Assembly: GCA_016183615.1 (NCBI GenBank)
Contig: JACPEG010000045.1
Span: 1-64,000, forward strand
Length of the DNA stretch: 64,000 nt
Source: Betaproteobacteria bacterium
GTDB taxonomy: Bacteria > Pseudomonadota > Gammaproteobacteria > Burkholderiales > UBA6910
Reading direction: 5' to 3'
In this document: positions 45,184 to 52,917 of the stretch, one piece after another
Layout of the letters: each line of letters starts with the position of its first letter
How positions within the stretch are numbered: position 1 is the first letter of the stretch
Notes under the pieces: model-generated
Told to the model about the DNA's origin: nothing
The model's input: only the letters and a program-made list of their open reading frames with translations
Databases searched by the model: none
Position numbers and translations under genes: made by a program

Positions 45184-46587
45184 ATGGGCAAACCCTCCAA
45201 CAAGACGCCGCCGCACCCGGGCCATCCCCGGCCCCCGGGGCTGCCCGTGCACAGGCCGCGGCCCGAGAGCCTCAAGGCCGTGGGCGAGGACGTGTGGATC
45301 GACGTCATCCGCAAGATGGACGAGGTGTACAACGACCTGCTTCAGTACGAAGTGGCGCTGGAAGACAAGAATCGGGCCCTGGAGGAGTCCCAGCAGTTCA
45401 TCTACAGCGTGCTCACTTCCATGTCCGACGTGCTGCTGGTGTGCGACCGCGACGGGCGGGTGCAGGAGGTGAACCGCGCGCTGCTCGACCTCACCGGGAA
45501 GGCCGAGCAGGAGCTGGTGGGAACGCCGGTGGCGAAACTCTTCGCCGGCGAGGAATCGCAGCTGCAGGTCGCGTCCTTCATGGCCCGGCTCTACAACGAG
45601 CCGATCCACGACTGCGAACTCAATTTCCGCGGCCGCGACGGCAGCCCGCTCCCGGTATCGCTGAATTGCACGCCCCGCTACGACCAGAAGGGGCGGCTGC
45701 TGGGCATGGTGCTGGTGGGCCGTCCGGTGGGCGAGCTGCGGCGCGCCTATTCCGCGCTGCGCCAGGCCCACGACGACCTGAAGCGCACCCAGCAGCAGCT
45801 GCTGCACTCGGAAAAGATGGCCTCGCTGGGCCTGCTGGTGGCGGGCGTCGCCCACGAGCTCAACAATCCCATCAGCTTCGTGCTGGGAAACGTGCACGCC
45901 CTGAAGCGCTACACCCTGAGACTCGGGGAATACCTGGCGGCGATTCACCAGGGCGCCGGCCAGGAGCACCTGGACCAGTTGCGCCGCAGCCTGCGCATCG
46001 ACCGCCTGATGGCGGATCTCGCGCCCCTCATCGACGGCACGGTGGAGGGCGCCGAGCGCACGCGCGACATCGTGGCGGGGCTGAAGCGGTTCTCGGCCGC
46101 CGACCGGGACGCGGCCACGGTATTCAACCTGAGGGAGATTCTCGAGCGCTCTGCCCACTGGGTGGTGAAGGCCACCGGCAGCCGCATGAGGATCGAGTGG
46201 GACCTTCCCGAGGCGCTCCCGGTCCTCGGCTCGGAGGGACAGATCCAGCAGGTCATCGTCAACTTGGTGCAGAACGCGGTGGACAGCGCCGGTAGCACTC
46301 CGGAGCCCCGGCTGGAAATTCGCGCCCGGGCGCGGGACGGCAAGGCGGAGGTGAGCTTCCGCGACAACGGCCCCGGCATCGACGACAAGCACTTGAAGCA
46401 GATCTTCGATCCGTTTTTCACCACCAAGCCGGTGGGCAAGGGCACGGGCCTCGGGCTTTCCATCAGCTACGGCATCGTCGAGCGCCACGGCGGCAGCCTC
46501 GCCGCCGCCAATCACCCCGGGGGCGGAGCCGTGTTCGACCTGCGGCTGCCGCTGGCCCGGACTGCGGCGGATGGGCAGGTTCCATGA
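45184..46587 (+). CDS. hoxJ: H2-signalling histidine kinase HoxJ/HupT
   Basis: This 467-residue soluble kinase has an N-terminal Pro/Arg-rich head, a PAS domain (about 75-185: SDVLLVCDRDGRVQEVNRAL, LFAGEESQLQ) and the dimerisation helix with His224 in VAGVAHELNNPISFVLGN. The ATPase boxes are the N box LVQNAVDSAG, FRDNGPGIDD and GKGTGLGLSISYGIVERHGG, all intact. With HoxBC it should control HoxA phosphorylation in response to H2. About 120 bp with a REP separates it from hoxC. Confidence 0.94.
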   Translation: MGKPSNKTPPHPGHPRPPGLPVHRPRPESLKAVGEDVWIDVIRKMDEVYNDLLQYEVALEDKNRALEESQQFIYSVLTSMSDVLLVCDRDGRVQEVNRALLDLTGKAEQELVGTPVAKLFAGEESQLQVASFMARLYNEPIHDCELNFRGRDGSPLPVSLNCTPRYDQKGRLLGMVLVGRPVGELRRAYSALRQAHDDLKRTQQQLLHSEKMASLGLLVAGVAHELNNPISFVLGNVHALKRYTLRLGEYLAAIHQGAGQEHLDQLRRSLRIDRLMADLAPLIDGTVEGAERTRDIVAGLKRFSAADRDAATVFNLREILERSAHWVVKATGSRMRIEWDLPEALPVLGSEGQIQQVIVNLVQNAVDSAGSTPEPRLEIRARARDGKAEVSFRDNGPGIDDKHLKQIFDPFFTTKPVGKGTGLGLSISYGIVERHGGSLAAANHPGGGAVFDLRLPLARTAADGQVP

Positions 46588-46668
46588 GGGACACGGGCTG
46601 GAAAGCCGGTGTCCGCCCGCAGCGCCCGCGCCGTCTGCGTAGTTCTTCCGGATCAAGCGGATGGGCAA

Positions 46669-46685
46669 CTGGCACGGTATTTGTA
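46669..46685 (+). promoter_or_regulatory. sigma-54 promoter of the nickel permease gene
   Basis: CTGGCACGGTATTTGTA is identical to the hupS element (22525-22541) except for the final base. It lies 51 bp before the permease ATG, downstream of hoxJ. It implies joint control of nickel uptake and hydrogenase by HoxA. Confidence 0.78.
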
Positions 46686-46736
46686 TGAGAATCGCGGAAA
46701 TCGCCTTATCATCGGCCGGACCCCACGGGAGAAAAA

Positions 46737-47546
46737 ATGGATGCGCTGAGCCATGACTGGCTCGCCCTGATGCTGCTGGTGTTCGCGCTGGGCCTGAAGC
46801 ACGGGCTCGACGCCGACCATCTCGCCACCATCGACGGCCTGACGCGCTTCAACGCGCGGGCCAATCCGCGGCTTTCCCGCTGGTGCGGTTTCCTGTTCTC
46901 GCTGGGCCATGGCCTGGTGGTCATGTCGATCGCGGTCGGCGTAGGCGCCCTCGCCAGGAGCTGGCAGGTGCCGGGGTGGGTGGACGAGCTGGGCGCCTGG
47001 ATTTCGATCGGCTTTCTCACCCTGCTGGGGCTCCTGAACCTGGCGGCGGTGCTCAATGCGGCACCCGGCGAAGTGGTGAGGCCGGTGGGGATGAAGGGGC
47101 GGCTGCTGGGGCGCTTCGGCAGGACCGCCAATCCCGTGGCGATCGCCCTGGTGGGGGCGCTGTTCGCCCTGTCCTTCGATACCCTGAGCCAGGCGGCGCT
47201 GTTCGCACTGACCGGCACCCGGTTCGGCGGCATCGCCCACTCGGCGCTGCTGGGCCTGCTGTTCATGGCGGGGATGATGGTGACCGATGGCGTCAATGGC
47301 CTGTGGATCGCGCAGCTGCTGCGCCGCGCCGACCAGCTCGCCTGCATCGCTTCCCGGGTGATGGGCCTGGCGGTGGCCGGATTGAGCCTGCTGGTGGCCG
47401 GCCACGGCGCCCTGAAATATTTCTCTCCCGCCGTGGACAGCTTCAGCGAGGGCAGGGAACTCGCTTTCGGAGTCACTGCCATCGCCATCCTCGCGCTGTC
47501 CTACCTGGCGGCGGTCCGGCTTTCCAGGAGCCCGGAAATTTCGTAG
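46737..47546 (+). CDS. hoxN: HoxN/NixA-family high-affinity nickel permease
   Basis: This 269-residue NiCoT-family membrane protein has the helix-II metal signature KHGLDADHLATIDGLTR (canonical RHALDADHI), then FSLGHGLVVMSIAVG and LSFDTLSQAALFALTGT. Seven or eight hydrophobic helices are visible. It is shorter than Cupriavidus HoxN (about 350). Nickel for HupL and HoxC is the obvious use. It has its own sigma-54 promoter. The TAG stop is inside a GTAGGTTGGG REP unit, and the gene end is duplicated just downstream. Confidence 0.92.
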   Translation: MDALSHDWLALMLLVFALGLKHGLDADHLATIDGLTRFNARANPRLSRWCGFLFSLGHGLVVMSIAVGVGALARSWQVPGWVDELGAWISIGFLTLLGLLNLAAVLNAAPGEVVRPVGMKGRLLGRFGRTANPVAIALVGALFALSFDTLSQAALFALTGTRFGGIAHSALLGLLFMAGMMVTDGVNGLWIAQLLRRADQLACIASRVMGLAVAGLSLLVAGHGALKYFSPAVDSFSEGRELAFGVTAIAILALSYLAAVRLSRSPEIS

Positions 47547-47667
47547 GTTGGGCACTTTGTGCCCAACGAACGGCGGTGGTTTGAGTTGGGCATGAATGCC
47601 CAACCTACGAAACTCTCCTTCCTGGCGGCGGTGCGGCTTTCCAGGGCACCGGAAATTTCGTAGGTCG
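47504..47667. repeat. duplicated gene end plus REP
   Basis: Bases 47504-47550 (end of the nickel permease gene through GTAGGTTGGG) recur with about 90% identity at 47621-47667. The unit is 117 bp, a multiple of three. Between the copies lies a REP pair (GTAGGTTGGGCACTTTGTGC and its inverse GGCATGAATGCCCAACCTAC). The remaining gap to 47767 has no gene that I can support. Confidence 0.8.
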
Positions 47668-47767
47668 GGAATCCTTTCCCGGCGCCCGATCGCCACAGGG
47701 TTGGCGACGTGCAGACTTCGCCGGTTTGCCGGTATCATCGGCAAAGCCCTTCTCTTCCTTTATCCCG

Positions 47768-48547
47768 ATGTCTTCCTCGCCCCAGAAAGTGATTCCGTTC
47801 CGGCCCCGCCGCGATTTGCCGGGCGCGGGATTGCAGGATCCCGACCGGCTGCGCCGGCGCTGGAGGCCCATTTCCGGGGCTCTGGTGGCGTCGGCATCGA
47901 TCCACCTCGCAATCGCTCTCGCAATCGGTCGCGGCGAGCCGTCGCCGGTTTCGGTGACGCTGCGGCCCCCGACCCTGCTGGAAGTGAGCGTGATGGCGAC
48001 GCGGGAGCCGCCGGCGCAAATCGCCACCGCAGAGGAGCAGAAACCGCGGCCCAGGGCGCAAGCTAGGCTGCCGCGCGCATCGGCGCAGACCGAGGTGAAC
48101 CCGGCGCCCGAAGCGGTGCCGGTTGCCGTCCCCGCGCCAAGGCCCGAGACCACCGTGATCGCGTCGCAGGCAACGGGCAATGCCCCCCCTGCGCCGTTGT
48201 CGCGACCCGCCGAATCCGCCGTCCCCCCCGCGCCGGCATCCCGGCCCGCAGACCCCGCCGCGCCGTCGGGCGCCTTCGTCTACGCGGCCTACCTTCATAC
48301 CCCCCTTCCCGCCTATCCCTCCTCGGCGCGGCGCCTGGGGCAGCAGGGCGTGGTGCTGGTGGGGGTGCGGGTCAGCCGGGAGGGCATTCCGGGCGAAGTG
48401 CGGCTCGCGAAAAGCTCGGGATTCGAAGCGCTGGACGAGGTGGCCCTGGAGGCCGTGAGGGGCTGGCGCTTCTCGCCCGCCCGGCGCGGCGGCGAGCCGG
48501 TGGCGTCCTGGATCGAAGTGCCGGTGCGGTTCCGGCTGGAGGAGTGA
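47768..48547 (+). CDS. tonB: TonB-like energy transducer
   Basis: This 259-residue protein has an N-terminal anchor helix (GALVASASIHLAIALAIG), a long Pro/Ala-rich periplasmic stretch (about 75-165) and a C-terminal TonB domain (PLPAYPSSARRLGQQGVVLV, EALDEVALEAVRGWRFSPA). It couples the inner-membrane proton gradient to outer-membrane receptors. ExbB, ExbD and a receptor are not in the window. Its place after the nickel permease raises the idea of TonB-driven nickel uptake, but the spacer holds REPs and may be a boundary. Confidence 0.88.
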   Translation: MSSSPQKVIPFRPRRDLPGAGLQDPDRLRRRWRPISGALVASASIHLAIALAIGRGEPSPVSVTLRPPTLLEVSVMATREPPAQIATAEEQKPRPRAQARLPRASAQTEVNPAPEAVPVAVPAPRPETTVIASQATGNAPPAPLSRPAESAVPPAPASRPADPAAPSGAFVYAAYLHTPLPAYPSSARRLGQQGVVLVGVRVSREGIPGEVRLAKSSGFEALDEVALEAVRGWRFSPARRGGEPVASWIEVPVRFRLEE

Positions 48548-48916
48548 TCAGACCCGCAGGTTCATGGCGCGCAGCCGGCGCACCATGACCCGCATCACCT
48601 CGACGGCGAAGAACGGGGTCTGCTGCAGCAGGAACAGGAAGCGCCTGAGGTCGATGGGCACCACTTCGCAGTCGGTGACGGCAATGGCGCTGGCGCTGCG
48701 GGCCGAGTTGTCGAGCATCGCCATCTCGCCGATGATGCCGCCGTGACCCACCGTCTCCACCATCTTGTCGCCCACCTTTATGTGGATCTCGCCGGACTTG
48801 ACCACGAACATGTATTTCCCCTCCTCGCCCTGGCGGAAGATCGTCTCGCCGGCCTTGCGCTTGAGGATGGTTTCGGCGTGGGCAAACAGGGTGGCAAAAT
48901 CGAACGCCTGGGTCAT
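48548..48916 (-). CDS. cyclic-nucleotide-binding domain protein
   Basis: This 122-residue protein is a single Crp-type cNMP-binding domain without HTH: ILKRKAGETIFRQGEEGKYMF, VKSGEIHIKV, GHGGIIGEMAMLDNSARSASA and VVPIDLRRFLFLL. The phosphate-binding cassette has GEMAMLDNSARSA with the expected Glu and Arg. It lacks an output domain, so it may act by protein contact. It converges with tonB at the very next base. Confidence 0.9.
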   Translation of the reverse strand: MTQAFDFATLFAHAETILKRKAGETIFRQGEEGKYMFVVKSGEIHIKVGDKMVETVGHGGIIGEMAMLDNSARSASAIAVTDCEVVPIDLRRFLFLLQQTPFFAVEVMRVMVRRLRAMNLRV

Positions 48917-49107
48917 GGATTGTCCTCCCGGGATGTTGCGGATCGCTTCGACGTACGTCTGCTACTCTACACCAAGACGCGAGGCCGAATCATGCGCGCC
49001 GCGGCAAGACATGGGACGGAGCTTGCTCGCGAATGGGCGTATCCATGCCCGACGGACCGCGCTCCTGAGCCGGGCCGGCTACCCAATTTTTGAATAGGAG
49101 GACGCCC

Positions 49108-49794
49108 ATGCTGTCACTTTTCCTTGCCATGACCGGTTTCGTGGGCAGTCACTTCCTGCTCTCGGTCCCCACAGTGAGAAGCCGCGTGGTTGCGCGCCTG
49201 GGAGAGCCGGCATTTCTTGGCGCCTATTCGCTACTCTCGGCGCTGCTCCTCGCCTGGGCGGTGATGGCCTACCGCGGCGCGCCCGTAATTCTCCTCTGGG
49301 ACCTGGGCGGTGCCGGCCGCTGGATCGCAATGGTGCTCATGCCCTTGGCCCTCATGCTGGCGGTGATCGGCCTCACCGTGCGCAATCCCACCGCCGTGGG
49401 CGGCGACCGTCCGGGGGATCGCCCGATTCCGGTGAAGGGCATCGTCACCATCACCCGCCACCCCTTTCTCTGGGGCGCGGCGCTGTGGGCCCTCGCTCAC
49501 CTCGCGGCCAACGGCGACGCCGCATCTCTGGTGTTATTCGGCGGCATGGCGATCCTGGCGCTGGGCGGCATGGCCGCCATCGACGCCAAGCGCGCTGTGA
49601 AGCTCGGGGCGCGGTGGCGTGATTTCAGCCGCGCGACCTCCGCCGTGCCGTTCGCCGCGGCGCTTCGCAACGGAACGGCGGTGGACTGGAACGGCATCGG
49701 ACTCTGGCGCCCGGCGCTGGGGCTGGTTCTCTACGGAATTCTGCTCGCCGTGCACGGCTGGCTGTTCGGGGTGCCGGTGTGGCCAGTGAGGTAG
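49108..49794 (+). CDS. nnrU: NnrU family membrane protein
   Basis: This 228-residue protein has six or so hydrophobic helices: MLSLFLAMTGFVGSHFLLS, a conserved ITRHPFLWGAALWALAHL and DAKRAVKLGARWRDFSRATS. NnrU-family proteins are linked to nitric oxide metabolism in denitrifiers and to isoprenoid or carotenoid methyl-type enzymes in plants (Z-ISO). AGGAGG at 49096-49101 fixes the ATG at 49108. The roughly 190-bp gap before it is divergent from the cNMP-binding gene and has no clear promoter. Confidence 0.88.
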   Translation: MLSLFLAMTGFVGSHFLLSVPTVRSRVVARLGEPAFLGAYSLLSALLLAWAVMAYRGAPVILLWDLGGAGRWIAMVLMPLALMLAVIGLTVRNPTAVGGDRPGDRPIPVKGIVTITRHPFLWGAALWALAHLAANGDAASLVLFGGMAILALGGMAAIDAKRAVKLGARWRDFSRATSAVPFAAALRNGTAVDWNGIGLWRPALGLVLYGILLAVHGWLFGVPVWPVR

Positions 49795-49844
49795 CGAAAC
49801 CGGGTATTCGACTCACCAATACGATCGGCCGGATTCCGGGGTGA

Positions 49845-49889
49845 TCGACACAGCCTGGCTTCGCATCTATAATTGCATCATTTGGTGCA
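49845..49889 (+). promoter_or_regulatory. vapBC promoter and operator
   Basis: TCGACA (49845-49850), a 17-bp spacer and a perfect TATAAT (49868-49873) are followed at once by the inverted repeat TGCATCA-TT-TGGTGCA (49874-49889). This is the expected place for an autoregulatory VapBC operator. Confidence 0.65.
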
Positions 49890-49908
49890 TGAAATATGGA
49901 GCCTAAAG

Positions 49909-50106
49909 ATGCGAACCACTGTCACCCTCGATGATGCACTTCTGTCCAAGGCCCAGAATCTGAGCGGCCTGAAAGATCGTGGCGTTCTGCTGAAAGAGGC
50001 GCTGCGCGCCCTGATTGAGCGGGAGAGCGCCCGCCGCCTCGTCCGGCTTGGCGGTACCGAACCGCAACTGAAAGGCGTTCCCCGGCGCAGGGAGGCTGCA
50101 GAGTGA
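49909..50106 (+). CDS. vapB: VapB-type antitoxin
   Basis: This 65-residue protein starts MRTTVTLDDALLSKAQNLSG, the VapB/DUF2191 ribbon-helix-helix antitoxin start, with a basic toxin-binding tail (LKGVPRRREAAE). The longer frame from 49873 runs through the operator, so I use the ATG at 49909 with GGAG before it. It overlaps vapC by 4 bp (GTGA). Confidence 0.88.
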   Translation: MRTTVTLDDALLSKAQNLSGLKDRGVLLKEALRALIERESARRLVRLGGTEPQLKGVPRRREAAE

Positions 50107-50525
50107 TCCTGGTCGATACGTCGGTCTGGATCGACCACCTGCGATCCAGCGATTCTCATCTCGCCGGACTTCTTAATCGGGATGTGGCCCTGATCCACGA
50201 TTTCGTCATCGGGGAAATCGCCTGCGGCAATCTCCGGAACCGACAGGAGGTGCTGTCACTTCTTTCCTGGCTGCCGAAATGCGAACCGGCGACCCGGGAG
50301 GAAGTCCTGTTTTTCATCGAACAGCATCGGTTGATGGGGCGCGGCATCGGCTACATCGACGCCTGCCTGCTCGCGGCTGCGTCGCTGAACAGCGCCCGGC
50401 TCTGGACACGGGACAAGCGGTTCTCGGCCGTCGCGGGGGAACTGGGGTGCGCCTATTCTCCAAAAACCGAACGTGCCTGTGAGACGACAGATGGTTTGAG
50501 AAAAGCGGGAAGAAGCGGGTTTTAG
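50103..50525 (+). CDS. vapC: VapC-type PIN ribonuclease toxin
   Basis: This 140-residue PIN protein has Asp5 in ILVDTSVWIDHLR, the Glu in FVIGEIACGNL, and GRGIGYIDACLLAAASLNSARLWTRDKRF, which holds the remaining acidic residues. VapC toxins usually cut initiator tRNA or rRNA. The GTG start overlaps vapB. The last 20 or so residues (after YSPKTE) are not typical and run towards the possible prophage boundary, hinting at a changed C-terminus. Confidence 0.88.
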   Translation: MILVDTSVWIDHLRSSDSHLAGLLNRDVALIHDFVIGEIACGNLRNRQEVLSLLSWLPKCEPATREEVLFFIEQHRLMGRGIGYIDACLLAAASLNSARLWTRDKRFSAVAGELGCAYSPKTERACETTDGLRKAGRSGF

Positions 50526-50597
50526 GGGGATTTCAAGGGATAGAGGCGGTCGATCAGGCAGTTACGTGAGGGCGAAAACCTCCGGCGAGCAAGCGAC

Positions 50598-50646
50598 GCG
50601 CGTCACATGGTTTGTTAGCACGGCGTCGCGCGCGTCACATGGTTTG
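50598..50646. repeat. 17-bp direct repeats, candidate prophage left-end sites
   Basis: GCGCGTCACATGGTTTG occurs at 50598-50614 and 50630-50646, 32 bp apart. Repeats of this size and spacing close to the left end would suit MuA binding sites. They lie between vapC and the HSDR_N-type gene. No 5-bp target duplication can be checked because the right end is outside the window. Confidence 0.5.
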
Positions 50647-50665
50647 CAACTACCCTCCCAAGCAA

Positions 50666-51514
50666 TTATTCCGACGGCGACGACGCGCCCGCAGGATCGT
50701 CCGGTGGGTCCACCAACACTGAAGCTGGCTCTACCTCCGGCTCCAGCGCCCCAGATTGCGTTCCCTTGGACTTGGCCTTCATCGCCGCTTTCGCGCACCG
50801 CCTCAGGAAGTCGTAAGCCTGTTTTGCCTCCTCACCTATAACAACTTCGCGCTTGAACACTTCGTTTTCCAACACAACCCTGAGTGAGCTTTCGTCGATC
50901 CTGATGCCGGGGTCCAGCCTCCGCAGTTCCCGCCTAAGCGCCCCCAGCATCGACTGGCTCATCAAGATCGCGGCCAGGGAGAATTTACTGGTGATCTGTT
51001 GCTGCTGGAAGTAGGCCGTCATCGAGGACCGGGTAAACCCCTCGCGGCTCAGGTTGCCCAGGCATTCAATCACCTTCGGGTCCTTGGGGCTCGCCTGCAG
51101 CATGTCCAGATCGAACACCAGCGAGTGATCTATGGGCTGTTTGAAATGCACCTTATACATTTTCCAGGTGACCCCGTTGGTCAGAACCACCCACTCGATG
51201 CCCTGGTTTGCAGCGTAATCCACCGCCTGTTTGAGGTGGTTGTCCTTCAACGACACCCCGATCGCCTTGGCCTCGATCAGGAACCTCAACTCATTATCCA
51301 CCTTCACCGCCAGGTCGACGTAGGTGCCCCGGATCGCGAACTCGGTTGTGATCTCAGTGTACTTCCTGTAGCCGAGGAGATCGGCCAGCATATCGACGAT
51401 GATGACCACCGTGTCGGACTCGCTAATGTCCCGATCCTTGGCCTCCGCGAGAATCGTCTGGTATTTCTTGAAGCTCTGAGCAATGCGGTCAACTGCGCGC
51501 TTTGGTACGGCCAT
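50666..51514 (-). CDS. HSDR_N-type (type I/IV restriction-like) nuclease domain protein
   Basis: This 282-residue protein has an N-terminal half like the type I restriction R-subunit N-domain: SDTVVIIVDMLADLLGYRKY, YVDLAVKVDNELRFLIEAKA with Asp67 and Glu81-x-Lys83, and KQAVDYAANQGIEWVVLTNG. The helicase part of HsdR is absent. A helical C-terminal region ends in a Pro/Glu-rich tail. It reads in the same direction as the phage repressor and lies between it and the candidate left end, so it is probably a phage accessory gene, perhaps for superinfection exclusion. A host gene is the alternative. Confidence 0.78.
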   Translation of the reverse strand: MAVPKRAVDRIAQSFKKYQTILAEAKDRDISESDTVVIIVDMLADLLGYRKYTEITTEFAIRGTYVDLAVKVDNELRFLIEAKAIGVSLKDNHLKQAVDYAANQGIEWVVLTNGVTWKMYKVHFKQPIDHSLVFDLDMLQASPKDPKVIECLGNLSREGFTRSSMTAYFQQQQITSKFSLAAILMSQSMLGALRRELRRLDPGIRIDESSLRVVLENEVFKREVVIGEEAKQAYDFLRRCAKAAMKAKSKGTQSGALEPEVEPASVLVDPPDDPAGASSPSE

Positions 51515-51656
51515 AAACCCTCCCTTCGCTCAAGAATCAGATCTCACCCCCAGCCCACACCACCCGCCCGATCACATAGAGCGCGTGCGACGGATGGTGC
51601 GATACCTGTCAAATCTTACAGGCTGACCGGCGATCCGCGCTCATATATAACCCATC

Positions 51657-52478
51657 CTAGGCTGCGGATTCTCTGCCTGATCGCGGCCGACGTTTTTTTA
51701 ACCAGTCAGAGAATTCTGGGAAGGCCTTCTCGAGCTGGACCTCCAGCCATATTCTTTCCCTTTCTCCAGCTACCTCCCAGTAATGATCTAACCACACCAT
51801 AAACGCGTCCTTTACCATCGCCTCTCCATCACCTAGTTCCCGTTCCGCGTTTCGCGGTGGAGAAGACACATGCCCACCGAGAGCGGACAGCCCCTTTTCC
51901 CTCAAAAGCGCTAACCAATGCCGTATAGCGCTCTCATCGATTTCCGGCACGCGTTCACTCACCCCCTTGGGAAGGCGAGCCCCACCGGACCGATATAAGG
52001 AAACGAAAGACCCAATAGCATCATTAAGGCTTGTAGGCAGATCCACGGCCAGCTCATACACCACCTCCAGCACAACCGCTCGCGCCTCAGCCAATTCCCG
52101 ATCGTCTATCGGCATTGCGTAGAATCGCTTCATGTCTTCACGGGCAAGATCCGAAGACCAGCTGGTCCCAAGCACCCGCCCGTTTCCTGTGGCCAACCAA
52201 GTCATCGAAACACCTGATACCTGCGCGATCTGCGCCATCCTCTGCACTTTAATTTCGGCACCCCCTGAAAGATAGGTTTCCAGCGTCCGCCTGGGGATAC
52301 CAGTTTCCCGCGCCAGCTGATCACCACTACCAACCAGACAAGCACACCTCCGAAGTCGTCCGGCAATCCCAGCCATCCTGTCTTCAGGGGTTTCGGTCTT
52401 GGTTCGTATTTCTCCGAAAACAAATTTCGGAGTTTTGGGGCGCTTCGGTCTTTTTGAAACTGGTTTTTTGTCAGTCAC
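51657..52478 (-). CDS. phage repressor (c-like) with HTH
   Basis: This 273-residue protein has a basic N-terminal arm, then an HTH (SGDQLARETGIPRRTLETYL followed by VQRMAQIAQVSGVSMTWLATG). The C-terminal half is helical and lacks a LexA-type Ser/Lys peptidase. It is transcribed away from the ner-transposase operon, as Mu c is. It should hold the prophage silent by binding the operators at 52511-52554. Lack of a self-cleavage domain suggests induction does not go through RecA. Confidence 0.82.
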   Translation of the reverse strand: MTDKKPVSKRPKRPKTPKFVFGEIRTKTETPEDRMAGIAGRLRRCACLVGSGDQLARETGIPRRTLETYLSGGAEIKVQRMAQIAQVSGVSMTWLATGNGRVLGTSWSSDLAREDMKRFYAMPIDDRELAEARAVVLEVVYELAVDLPTSLNDAIGSFVSLYRSGGARLPKGVSERVPEIDESAIRHWLALLREKGLSALGGHVSSPPRNAERELGDGEAMVKDAFMVWLDHYWEVAGERERIWLEVQLEKAFPEFSDWLKKRRPRSGRESAA

Positions 52479-52510
52479 TTATCACCGCCAATCAAAAAAC
52501 AGGTCGCCGA

Positions 52511-52554
52511 AAAACTCCGAAATAGCAAGAACCTGCTTGACGATATAGCAGGTT
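52511..52554. promoter_or_regulatory. early operator/promoter region of the prophage
   Basis: A perfect inverted repeat, AACCTGCT (52530-52537) and AGCAGGTT (52547-52554), encloses 9 bp and overlaps a TTGACG -35-like box (52537-52542). The 12-mer AAAACTCCGAAA (52511-52522) has its complement inside the repressor gene at 52425-52436. These are the best repressor/Ner operator candidates. Confidence 0.6.
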
Positions 52555-52561
52555 TCTGCCA

Positions 52562-52915
52562 ATGTATGCAGCCATGGACACATTAGACACCCCAAAAAGG
52601 CCAGCCCGTGAGGACTGGCATCGAGCCGACATCGTCTGTGGCCTGTGGAAGCGCGGCACCAGCCTCCACCGGCTGTCACGCAAGCATCATTACGCGACCT
52701 GCGCGCTCAAGAACGCGCTCGATCGCCCCTGGCCCAAGGCCGAACGCATCATTGCCGAGGCGCTCGGCGTCTCGCCCCAGGAGATATGGCCCTCGCGCTA
52801 CCACGAGGACGGCAGCCCCAAGAGCGGCCGCGGCGAGCGCGGGCTCGGCCGGTACAAGCGTAAGTCTAGCAGCGCCAGCACCCCGCGCAACGTAAAACAC
52901 CGGCAGGCCGCGTAG
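52562..52915 (+). CDS. ner: Ner-like DNA-binding protein
   Basis: This 117-residue protein has the Ner/Nlp fold: DWHRADIVCGLWKRGTSLHRLSRKHH and ERIIAEALGVSPQEIWPSRYHEDG. A basic, disordered tail follows (GRYKRKSSSASTPRNVKHRQ). In Mu, Ner shuts down early transcription and c. It starts directly after the operator palindrome; an ATG at 52574 is an alternative start. It is the first gene of the early operon. Confidence 0.88.
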   Translation: MYAAMDTLDTPKRPAREDWHRADIVCGLWKRGTSLHRLSRKHHYATCALKNALDRPWPKAERIIAEALGVSPQEIWPSRYHEDGSPKSGRGERGLGRYKRKSSSASTPRNVKHRQAA

Positions 52916-52917
52916 AC

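Noticed and set aside
47726-47767. TTG start for tonB adding 14 residues
   Set aside because: The ATG at 47768 gives a normal TonB N-terminus; the extension has no ribosome site.
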